Part shown: positions 1 to 6,159 of the stretch, one piece after another
Layout of the letters: every line of letters starts with the position of its first letter
How positions within the stretch are numbered: the first letter of the stretch is position 1
Assembly: GCA_964352225.1 (NCBI GenBank)
Contig: CAYGRM010000122.1
Coordinates: forward strand, 1 to 16,931
Source: CAJQQY01 sp964352225
Lineage (GTDB): Bacteria; Bacteroidota; Bacteroidia; Chitinophagales; Saprospiraceae
Length of the DNA stretch: 16,931 nucleotides
Direction of reading: 5' to 3'
The notes under the pieces: generated by a model
Databases searched by the model: none
What the model saw: only the letters and a program-made list of their open reading frames with translations
What the model was told of the DNA's origin: nothing
Translations under genes and position numbers: made by a program

Positions 1-80
1 GTTATGATATTGTAAGAATATTATTTGCAAGAAAAATGAAAAACAACTTAAAAAGAATCAATAAATATGCCGTTGTTTAA
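1..80 (+). CDS. Possible C-terminal end of an unidentified protein, cut by the window edge
   Basis: One frame stays open from base 3 to a TAA ending at base 80. It encodes about 25 residues, ending in a basic stretch (ARKMKNNLKRINKYAVV). The composition is protein-like, but the stretch is too short for a family call and no start lies within the window. The next gene is about 300 bp away on the same strand. It could equally be a chance open frame in AT-rich DNA. Confidence 0.3.
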   Translation, partial: YDIVRILFARKMKNNLKRINKYAVV

Positions 81-378
81 TTTTCAAAAAATAATGGTTA
101 TAACCTTAAGGGCTCAAGAAGATTTCATTTAGTTATTAGGCTTACAATTTATTGAAGCACCATTTTGGAAATAATTTAATAACCGATAACCTAATAACTA
201 TTTATCCATGACCAAATGAATTCATTTAGAACCAGCTTAAGATATGAGGGAAAAAAATTACCAAAGACGATAAACAATATATTATGTGCTCATACTTAAA
301 CAAAAGAAGGTTTAAGAGGTTAATCTTTGGGAAGTTTGAGTTAACTTCAATTTTTTTAAAAAAGTAAATAACAGAAAA
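81..378. other. 298-bp gap without a supported gene, with short inverted repeats
   Basis: No convincing reading frame is present on either strand. An 11-bp inverted repeat, TAGTTATTAGG at 130-140 and CCTAATAACTA at 190-200, is separated by 49 nt. A 14-bp palindrome AAATGAATTCATTT lies at 214-227. The upstream control region of the glutathione peroxidase must lie here, but I see no clean TTG/TAnnTTTG pair next to that gene. Confidence 0.5.
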
Positions 379-876
379 ATGGATAAGAATAGCATTCATC
401 AATTTAAAGTAAAAGATGCCTTGGGCAAAGAAGTATCGTTGGCTGATTATAAAGGAAAGGCATTATTAATCGTAAATACAGCTTCTCAATGTGGTTTTAC
501 CCCACAATTAGATGATATGGAAAAATTATATGAAGAGTTTAAGGAGGAAGGATTTGAGGTTTTGGCATTTCCTTCTAATGATTTTGCAGGTCAAGAACCT
601 TTGGATGGAGAAGCGATTCAGCAATTTTGTATGACAAAATACAATGCACAGTATCCTATTTTCGAAAAGACGGTGGTCACAGGAAAAGATGCGAGTCCTC
701 TATTTAAATTTCTTTCTGACAAAAAGTTAAATGGAAAAGTATCTTCTAAACCGAAATGGAATTTTCACAAATACCTTGTAGATAAAGATGGTAAGGTTGT
801 GGATTATTACTATTCAATCACTAATCCTACATCTTCAAAAATAAAAAGATCAATAAAAAATATACTAGCGGATTAG
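379..876 (+). CDS. Glutathione peroxidase family thiol peroxidase
   Basis: A 165-residue cytoplasmic peroxidase that reduces hydrogen peroxide or organic hydroperoxides; the length is normal for the family. The peroxidatic residue is a cysteine, not selenocysteine: Cys38 in NTASQCGFTPQ. The rest of the catalytic tetrad is visible: Gln72 in FAGQEP, and Trp127 and Asn128 in KWNFHKYLV. Cys84 in FCMTKYNAQYPIF sits where the resolving cysteine lies in two-cysteine, thioredoxin-dependent members, so thioredoxin is a likelier reductant than glutathione (inference from the family). No signal peptide is seen. A strong hairpin follows the stop, so it is probably transcribed alone. BshB1 of the bacillithiol pathway comes next on the same strand, which fits a redox theme. 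Confidence 0.95.
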   Translation: MDKNSIHQFKVKDALGKEVSLADYKGKALLIVNTASQCGFTPQLDDMEKLYEEFKEEGFEVLAFPSNDFAGQEPLDGEAIQQFCMTKYNAQYPIFEKTVVTGKDASPLFKFLSDKKLNGKVSSKPKWNFHKYLVDKDGKVVDYYYSITNPTSSKIKRSIKNILAD

Positions 877-890
877 TTGCTGTAAGCAGA

Positions 891-930
891 AAAGAGCTGT
901 TAATTCGAAGGAATTAACAGCTCTTTATTT
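891..930 (+). terminator. Hairpin terminator after the peroxidase gene
   Basis: A perfect 16-bp inverted repeat at 891-906 and 911-926 encloses the loop GAAG and is followed by a short T-rich stretch (tattt). It starts 14 nt after the peroxidase stop and separates it from bshB1. Confidence 0.8.
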
Positions 931-962
931 GAATCCATAGAAAAAAGAAAAGCTTAGATTTG
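929..962 (+). promoter_or_regulatory. Putative Bacteroidota promoter for bshB1
   Basis: TAGATTTG at 955-962 matches the Bacteroidota -7 consensus TAnnTTTG exactly. A TTG lies at 929-931 with a 23-nt spacer, at the upper end of the reported range. The start codon at 986 would leave a leader of about 15-20 nt. Based on sequence match only. Confidence 0.45.
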
Positions 963-985
963 TTCCAAATTATTAAACTTAAAAA

Positions 986-1702
986 ATGAAATTAGATATT
1001 CTAGCTATTGGTGTTCATCCTGATGATGTAGAACTAGGTTGTGCGGGAACTCTTCTCAAGCATGTTGCGATGGGTAAGAAAGTTGGAATCTTAGATTTGA
1101 CGAGAGGCGAGTTGGGTACTCGAGGATCTGCCCCGCTAAGAATAAAAGAGGCAGAAGCTGCAAAGAAAATGATGGGGGCACTAGTCCGTGATAATTTAAA
1201 AATGGAAGATGGTTTTTTTCAACACACAGAAGAAAACTTAAAGAAGATAGCAACGATCATTCGAAAATACCAACCAGAAATAGTTTTAGCTAATGCCATA
1301 TCTGATCGGCATCCTGATCATGCTAGAGCTGCTAAATTGACTTCCGATGCTTGTTTTATTGCTGGACTCTCCAAAGTAAAAACTTACGATAAAAAGAAAT
1401 CGCAAGAACGTTGGCGACCAAAAGCAGTATATCACTATATCCAAGATTATACACTTCAACCTGATTTTGTAGTAGACATTTCACCTTATATGGATAAAAA
1501 AATAGATTTAGTTCTATGTTTTGAATCTCAATTTTTTAACCCAAATTCTAATGAATTAGACTCGCCAATTTCTAATAAAGGTTTTTTGGACTCTGTAAAA
1601 GCAAAGAGTAGTGTGTACGGAAGAATAATTGGAGTAGATTTTGCAGAAGGTTATAATGTAGCGCGACCAATAGGAGTTGCAGATTTATTTGATATAATCT
1701 AG
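986..1702 (+). CDS. bshB1: Bacillithiol biosynthesis deacetylase BshB1
   Basis: A 238-residue LmbE/PIG-L-type zinc deacetylase. In the bacillithiol pathway, BshB removes the acetyl group from N-acetylglucosaminyl malate to give glucosaminyl malate, the substrate for BshC. The zinc site is seen in HPDD at residues 11-14 and in the second conserved motif SDRHPDHARAAK. The LTRGELGTRGS stretch and the full length are typical of BshB1 and not of other LmbE proteins. It is a cytoplasmic protein with no signal peptide. The start at 986 follows an A-rich TTAAAA and lies just after a TAnnTTTG element. bshA and bshC are not in the window. No clear terminator hairpin follows. Confidence 0.93.
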   Translation: MKLDILAIGVHPDDVELGCAGTLLKHVAMGKKVGILDLTRGELGTRGSAPLRIKEAEAAKKMMGALVRDNLKMEDGFFQHTEENLKKIATIIRKYQPEIVLANAISDRHPDHARAAKLTSDACFIAGLSKVKTYDKKKSQERWRPKAVYHYIQDYTLQPDFVVDISPYMDKKIDLVLCFESQFFNPNSNELDSPISNKGFLDSVKAKSSVYGRIIGVDFAEGYNVARPIGVADLFDII

Positions 1703-1864
1703 ATACCCCTCATAAAATGTTTAAAATTTTATCTAGAAAAAAAAGTTGGCATATTTTTAGCAACTACATTAGAAAACAATACCACCCACCATATTTTATC
1801 TCCCTGTTTTTAGTTTTTTCCTCCTAATATTTATTGAAAATTTTTCCCCCGATTTAAGATACCT

Positions 1865-1883
1865 CATTTGGAATTTCCAAATG
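1865..1883. promoter_or_regulatory. 19-nt palindrome upstream of the double-glycine peptide gene, possible operator
   Basis: CATTTGGAA and TTCCAAATG form a perfect 9-bp inverted repeat around a single T. It ends 41 nt before the proposed start of the peptide gene, a position suited to a dimeric regulator. No T-run follows, so it does not look like a terminator. The regulator is unknown. Confidence 0.35.
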
Positions 1884-1924
1884 ACCTTTATTAATCTATT
1901 GTTAACCATGAAAAATTTTTCAAG

Positions 1925-2080
1925 ATGACTAGCTTAAAATCAATCATGGAACGTCGGACTATGCAGGTCCTAGATGTTCGTGACATGAAAAGCCTTAAAG
2001 GAGGCGTAAAAACTGTTCTCGACCGTTTACCTGATACTGGTAACGGAGATGGAGGGGGAATTCCTCCAGGAGGGTACTAA
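1925..2080 (+). CDS. Small peptide precursor with double-glycine leader
   Basis: A 51-codon frame. The N-terminal half has the pattern of Bacteroidota double-glycine leaders: hydrophobic residues, then LDVRDMKSLKGG at residues 16-27, resembling the 'L-x-x-x-x-M-K-x-L/I-x-G-G' motif of GG-type natural product and bacteriocin-like precursors. Cleavage after Gly27 would release a 24-residue peptide, VKTVLDRLPD followed by a glycine- and proline-rich tail ending GGGIPPGGY. It has no cysteine or serine, so a lanthipeptide is excluded. In-frame Met8 and Met13 are alternative starts; I chose 1925 because it gives the usual leader length. A 6-codon frame (1908-1928) overlaps this start as ATGA. A strong terminator follows 20 nt downstream. 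No transporter, C39 peptidase or modifying enzyme lies in the window. The function is unknown; the next gene is a TPR sensor kinase. Confidence 0.72.
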   Translation: MTSLKSIMERRTMQVLDVRDMKSLKGGVKTVLDRLPDTGNGDGGGIPPGGY

Positions 2081-2100
2081 AAAATATTCTTTAATATTAA

Positions 2101-2134
2101 ATGCCACCTTACATGTAAGGTGGCATTTTCTTTG
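2101..2134 (+). terminator. Terminator with 26-bp perfect palindrome after the peptide gene
   Basis: Bases 2101-2126 are perfectly self-complementary (left half starts ATGCCACCTTAC) and are followed by TTTTCTTT. It isolates the peptide gene from the downstream kinase or allows only partial read-through. Confidence 0.85.
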
Positions 2135-2176
2135 TAATAGAGTAAGAAAATTTATCTACCGAATACCAAATATCAT

Positions 2177-4336
2177 ATGATACTGTCCCGAAAATATCTT
2201 TTTTTAATTCTGCTTAGTATTCTATGTATATCGAATATATCCGCCATTAACTTGGATAGTTTAGCGGTAGCATTGGAAACTAGAATTAACAGCAATAATG
2301 TTCAAGAAAAGTTAGATGCTTATTTTCAATTAGGCAAGGCTAATCTAGATATGAAGGAGACAGAAAAAGCCTATGAATATTTAATGATTGCTGAATCACT
2401 TGCCAAAGAAACTGAAGACCAAAAGATTCAAAATGAAATACAATACCAAATTGGAAAATGTTTAATTGCATCTCATAAATATGAGGAATCCATTGTAGTT
2501 CTCACCAAATTAATTCAAAAGATTAGCTCGGAAGGCGGACAACCGCTTGGCGATGCTTGTTACCAATTAGCTAGAGGATATCAAGTGATAGGTAATAATG
2601 AGTTAGCTTTTGAGTATCATTTTAAAGCTTTACAAATAAGAGAGGAATTACAAGATCAAAAAGGGATCGCGTTTTCGTATTATAAAATTGGAGGTATTCA
2701 TTTCTTTCAAGGTAATTATCATAAGGCAATAGAATATTATGAAAAATGTCTTGAACTATCTGAACGTATACATCAAGATGTCATGGAACTGTCTAGCTAT
2801 GGAGCTCTCGGTGCAGCTTATTCTAGGATGAATCAACGAGAATTATCACTAGAGTATAACCTTAAAGCCTACGAACGCTCGATGGCAATAGTTGGACAAC
2901 CACAACTATCTTACATTACATTTAATTTAGGTGATAATTATCAAACCCTTGGGGATTATGATAAAGCGCTAGAATATTTTATTCAATCTCATGAAAAAAA
3001 TATTGAAAATAATGATCAATGGGGACAAATTAGTAGCACCAAGAAAATAGGTGAAATTTATATCACTAAAGGAAATCAAAAGAAAGGATTAGAATATCTT
3101 CGAGAAAGTTTGATACTTGCTCAAAACTTAGGAGCTCGACCTATCATGCTAGATGTCTATAAATCTTTAGCTCAAAACTTGGACAATATTGGAGAGTATC
3201 AAGAAGCTAATAAATACTATCGAAACTACTCTGCTCTTAAAGATTCGCTACGAAATGAAGCTACCCTGCAAAAAATGTCTGATACTAAAATGCAGTATGA
3301 GATCACAAAAAAGGAGAAAGACATATTAAGAAGAGATGCTGAATTACAAAATACTTATCGAAATTTTTTGATTGTAGGTTTACTTGCCTTAATTGTAATT
3401 CTTTGGCAAGTACATTCTAAATACAAAACTCAAACGGAACACAATAAAACTCAAACAGAAAAAAATTATCAAATTCAGCAGCAAAATGCTGAATTAGAAA
3501 AAGCCCATCTCAAACAAATTGAAACCAACCAACTATTACAGGAACAAAATGAGCAAAGTCTCATTCAAAATAAAAAATTGGAGCGCAAAAACGATGAACT
3601 CCAACGTTTCGCCTATATTGCTTCTCACGATTTAAAAGAACCACTCCGAAATATTGGATCATTTGCCACTTTACTTAAGCGAAGATTTAAAGGACAATTA
3701 GGGGAAGACGCAGATGAATATATTGATTTTATTACTACCAATGTTAGTCGAATGTACGATTTGTTACATGAGGTATTGATGTATTCTAAATTGGAGAATG
3801 AAGAAATTTATGAAGAACCGGTTGACCTTAATGAAGTTGTGGAAACTGTAATAGCAACTTTGAAAGGAAAAATAATGGAGCATAACGTTGATATTTCGGT
3901 GACTGATTTGCCAGAAGTCAAAGGGCATAAATCTCATTTGAATCAACTTTTCCAAAACCTAATCAGCAATAGTATCAAATATACTAATCAAGAAAATCCT
4001 AAAGTTGAAATTGGAGTCAAAAAAAATTATCAAGGGAATAGATTAGTATACTATGTAAAAGATAATGGAATAGGAATCGATATGGAATTTAAGGATCGAG
4101 TATTTGAGATATTCAAAAGGTTACATGGAAAAGACGAATATGAAGGGACAGGTGTCGGGTTGGCTATTTGTAAAAAAATTGTAAATCAAAATAATGGAGA
4201 TATTTGGGTGGAATCAGAATTAGGAAAGGGAGCTACCTTTTATTTTACTCTTAATATTGAAACCAGTAGGTTGCCTTCAATCCAAGAAGTAAAATCTCCA
4301 GCACAGGTTCAAAGTTTTGGACTTGAGATGAATTAG
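2177..4336 (+). CDS. TPR-containing sensor histidine kinase
   Basis: A 719-residue sensor kinase. Residues 1-23 form a signal peptide, and about 40-355 hold roughly eight TPR motifs (e.g. ITKGNQKKGLEYL, LGDYDKALEYFIQS). One membrane helix lies at about 397-414 and a glutamine-rich coiled coil at about 420-475. The HisKA domain has the phosphorylated His484 in YIASHDLKEPLRN. In the ATPase domain, the N box is FQNLISNSIKY, the G1 box is DNGIGID from residue 629, and the G2 box is GTGVGLAICKK from about 657. The signal peptide and helix put the TPR domain in the periplasm and the kinase in the cytosol. There is no receiver domain, and no response regulator lies in the window. It is 96 bp downstream of the double-glycine peptide gene, across a terminator. 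Ligand and target are unknown. It ends 2 bp from the convergent gene. Confidence 0.92.
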   Translation: MILSRKYLFLILLSILCISNISAINLDSLAVALETRINSNNVQEKLDAYFQLGKANLDMKETEKAYEYLMIAESLAKETEDQKIQNEIQYQIGKCLIASHKYEESIVVLTKLIQKISSEGGQPLGDACYQLARGYQVIGNNELAFEYHFKALQIREELQDQKGIAFSYYKIGGIHFFQGNYHKAIEYYEKCLELSERIHQDVMELSSYGALGAAYSRMNQRELSLEYNLKAYERSMAIVGQPQLSYITFNLGDNYQTLGDYDKALEYFIQSHEKNIENNDQWGQISSTKKIGEIYITKGNQKKGLEYLRESLILAQNLGARPIMLDVYKSLAQNLDNIGEYQEANKYYRNYSALKDSLRNEATLQKMSDTKMQYEITKKEKDILRRDAELQNTYRNFLIVGLLALIVILWQVHSKYKTQTEHNKTQTEKNYQIQQQNAELEKAHLKQIETNQLLQEQNEQSLIQNKKLERKNDELQRFAYIASHDLKEPLRNIGSFATLLKRRFKGQLGEDADEYIDFITTNVSRMYDLLHEVLMYSKLENEEIYEEPVDLNEVVETVIATLKGKIMEHNVDISVTDLPEVKGHKSHLNQLFQNLISNSIKYTNQENPKVEIGVKKNYQGNRLVYYVKDNGIGIDMEFKDRVFEIFKRLHGKDEYEGTGVGLAICKKIVNQNNGDIWVESELGKGATFYFTLNIETSRLPSIQEVKSPAQVQSFGLEMN

Positions 4337-4338
4337 TA

Positions 4339-4722
4339 TCAATTATTGAACTGTTGCCATTTTCCTTCTTTTTGATCTACTGCTTGGACTTCTCCTAAGC
4401 GAAACCTAACTGGAATACTAGATTTAAGTTCAATTTTTTCTTCTATTCTACAAAAAAATGCTAGCTCTTGGTTAGCATTTTTTTTTATAAAAATATTGGA
4501 GGTACTTGTCGGAACATTTTTAGCCAAGAAGTATTTTTTTAAATCTTCAGGTATTTGAGATGGCTTATTTTCTGTGAAAAAGACTTTTAGGTTTTCATTT
4601 TTATTTCCCCAATTCAATTGACTTTCTTTTTCCATTGCTAGGGTTTGTACTTGTAATCCAACTTGTGATAACAATACATTTGCAAAACTTAGAAAGAAGA
4701 GCGTATAAAATATATTTTTCAT
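4339..4722 (-). CDS. Small exported protein of unknown function
   Basis: 127 residues. The start at 4722 is chosen because it begins a clear signal peptide, MKNIFYTLFFLSFANVLLS. A longer frame to 4800 would add 26 polar residues and overlap the upstream methyltransferase. The mature part of about 108 residues has no motif I recognise: a charged KNENLKVFFTENKP section, a lysine-rich middle, and a C-terminal stretch with alternating residues suggesting beta strands. It is the last gene of a likely operon, 31 bp after the methyltransferase stop. Its stop codon is 2 bp from that of the convergent kinase, and a terminator-like hairpin lies inside the coding region. Confidence 0.65.
   Translation of the reverse strand: MKNIFYTLFFLSFANVLLSQVGLQVQTLAMEKESQLNWGNKNENLKVFFTENKPSQIPEDLKKYFLAKNVPTSTSNIFIKKNANQELAFFCRIEEKIELKSSIPVRFRLGEVQAVDQKEGKWQQFNN
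4452..4486. terminator. Bidirectional terminator-like hairpin inside a coding region
   Basis: A 12-bp stem (AAAAAAATGCTA at 4452-4463 with TAGCATTTTTTT at 4473-4484) encloses a 9-nt loop and is followed by more T on the + strand. It is the first terminator-like element after the TPR kinase stop at 4336. It lies within the opposing small exported gene. Read on the - strand it also ends in seven T, so it could stop that transcript when it is not being translated. Confidence 0.6.
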
Positions 4723-4753
4723 TTTAACCTTTGATTTCTGACTTTTTTGAAAA

Positions 4754-5914
4754 TTACGACTCACTCGCTTGTTCTTTAAATACGGTTCGCCGTGTCCCAT
4801 CGTACATCTCGAATTTAACGTATTTACAGTTCAAAGGCCCATTCATTAATTGGATTTTTTTGGAAGGCCGAAGACCTATATGCTTTAATGCTTCCATATT
4901 AGAAGAGATCACCCATACTTCCCAACCTTTGAAGTTTTGCTTAAATTGATCTCCCATCATCTTATATAATTCGTTGATGTTTTTGATGGCTAATCGTTCA
5001 TTGTAAGGAGGGTTTAAAATCATAATTCCTTTTTCAGAAGTGGGTTCTAATTTTTCGAAAGTAGTCCGTTTTACTTCAATAGTATCGTCCAAATCTGCTT
5101 TCAGGATATTGACTCTCGCCACACTTATCGCCTTAAAATCTCGATCATGACCAGAAATTTTATAATCAAATGGAATAATTTTAGCCTTCGCTTCAGCTCT
5201 CACTTCTTGCCACAAATCATTATCAAAATCTTTCCAAGTTTGAAAACCAAAACTAGTTCTATTCCATTGTGAAGGCATATTTCTAGCAATTAAACCAGCT
5301 TCGATAGGCAGAGTTCCTGAACCACACATTCCATCCATAAAATCAGAATTTTTGTCCCAACCAGTCAGTAAAATCATTCCCGCTGCTAAAACTTCATTCA
5401 TTGGAGCACCCATTCTTTCTACTCGGTATCCTCGTTTGAATAATGGATCGCCAGAGCTATCCAAAGAAACAATGACTTCATCAATTTGAATATGAATACT
5501 AATTCGAATGGTAGGAGAGATTACATTTACATTAGGACGCCGCCCCGTATTATCTCTAAATTGATCAACGATAGCATCCTTTGCTTTGAGCGAAATATAT
5601 TTGGAGTGCGTAAAATATTCTCCAAAAGTGGTTGCATCAACTGCCAGCGTATCATTGTTAGCCATATATTTTGACCAGTCTAATTCCTTGATTTTTTCAT
5701 AAAATTCATTTTCATCGCGTGCTTGAAATGAATAGATTGGTTTTAAAATTCGAATGGAAGTTCTTAATTCTAAATTAGTCCGATAAAGTGTTTTTAGATC
5801 ACCTTCAAAGCTGACTGCTCGCTTAAGCAATTGGATATTTTGACCACCAAGGTTTTCAATTTCTTTTGCTAAAATTTCTTCTAATCCGGTAACTGTCTTT
5901 GAAAGTAATTTCAT
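4754..5914 (-). CDS. THUMP-domain class I SAM-dependent RNA methyltransferase (RlmL/YpsC family)
   Basis: 386 residues. It probably makes N2-methylguanine in 23S rRNA, by analogy with the RlmL half of E. coli RlmKL (G2445); the target base is inferred. The N-terminal part to about 160 fits a ferredoxin-like and THUMP RNA-binding region ending in LFKRGYR. The Rossmann methyltransferase domain shows the SAM-binding motif MDGMCGSGT at 193-201 and the catalytic NPPY at 301-304. The length matches stand-alone RlmL-type proteins; the RlmK half is absent. It is cytoplasmic. It lies 47 bp after the 45-residue membrane protein gene and 31 bp before the small exported protein gene, so it is probably co-transcribed with them. 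Confidence 0.92.
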   Translation of the reverse strand: MKLLSKTVTGLEEILAKEIENLGGQNIQLLKRAVSFEGDLKTLYRTNLELRTSIRILKPIYSFQARDENEFYEKIKELDWSKYMANNDTLAVDATTFGEYFTHSKYISLKAKDAIVDQFRDNTGRRPNVNVISPTIRISIHIQIDEVIVSLDSSGDPLFKRGYRVERMGAPMNEVLAAGMILLTGWDKNSDFMDGMCGSGTLPIEAGLIARNMPSQWNRTSFGFQTWKDFDNDLWQEVRAEAKAKIIPFDYKISGHDRDFKAISVARVNILKADLDDTIEVKRTTFEKLEPTSEKGIMILNPPYNERLAIKNINELYKMMGDQFKQNFKGWEVWVISSNMEALKHIGLRPSKKIQLMNGPLNCKYVKFEMYDGTRRTVFKEQASES

Positions 5915-5961
5915 TTTCTAGGTTTGATGAGCCGAAACTCGAGTTTTTATTTTTGGAAAAT

Positions 5962-6099
5962 TTAGTCAAGTGCACATTTTCCAGCTTGAAATATAAGATA
6001 AGTAGTAATGGTTCCTTTGATGGTAAAAAACAAAATCCCCGCCCAACCAATTCGCTTGAGCCACTCTCGTGTGGATTCGTTTTCCTGTTTTTTACTCAT
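5962..6099 (-). CDS. 45-residue single-helix membrane protein
   Basis: A short frame begins MSKKQENESTREWLKRIGWA and continues into a hydrophobic segment at about residues 18-38 (GILFFTIKGTITTYLIF), then a short tail ending GKCALD. The basic and tryptophan-containing RREWLKRIGW-like entry to the helix resembles small conserved membrane proteins of Bacteroidota, recalled from memory and not checked. It fits the operon direction and spacing: 60 bp after the carboxylase stop and 47 bp before the methyltransferase start. The opposite-strand frame over the same bases has no such features. Function unknown. Confidence 0.62.
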   Translation of the reverse strand: MSKKQENESTREWLKRIGWAGILFFTIKGTITTYLIFQAGKCALD

Positions 6100-6120
6100 T
6101 TAAAAATGTATTAACGGTTA

Positions 6121-6147
6121 AGTCATTTCCTTTCAGGAGAAACGACT
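6121..6147 (-). other. Intergenic hairpin between the carboxylase and the 45-residue gene
   Basis: AGTCATTTCCT at 6121-6131 pairs with AGGAGAAACGACT at 6135-6147 with one bulge and one wobble pair. No T-run follows on the - strand, so a simple terminator is unlikely. It may set mRNA stability between operon genes. Confidence 0.35.
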
Positions 6148-6159
6148 CACCTAATCGGA

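Noticed and set aside
217..300. 27-codon frame in the first gap (MNSFRTSLRYEGKK start)
   Set aside because: Too short, starts inside a palindrome, and has no feature of a leader, membrane or known small protein.
1736..1762. Possible terminator around the A-run and the GTTG...CAAC repeat after bshB1
   Set aside because: The stem is only 4-5 bp with a bulge and no T-run follows; not distinguishable from chance.
1717..1827. 36-codon frame after bshB1 (MFKILSRKKSWHIFSNYIRK start)
   Set aside because: No promoter, no recognisable motif, and a composition expected from AT-rich non-coding DNA. It may deserve a conservation check, but it cannot be supported.
4723..4800. 26-residue N-terminal extension of the small exported protein
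   Set aside because: It overlaps the methyltransferase coding end and places a polar stretch before a clear signal peptide.
5899..6114. 71-codon + strand frame opposite the 45-residue membrane protein
   Set aside because: The - strand frame fits the operon direction and has a clear helix with a basic entry. The + strand frame has neither context nor a coherent pattern.
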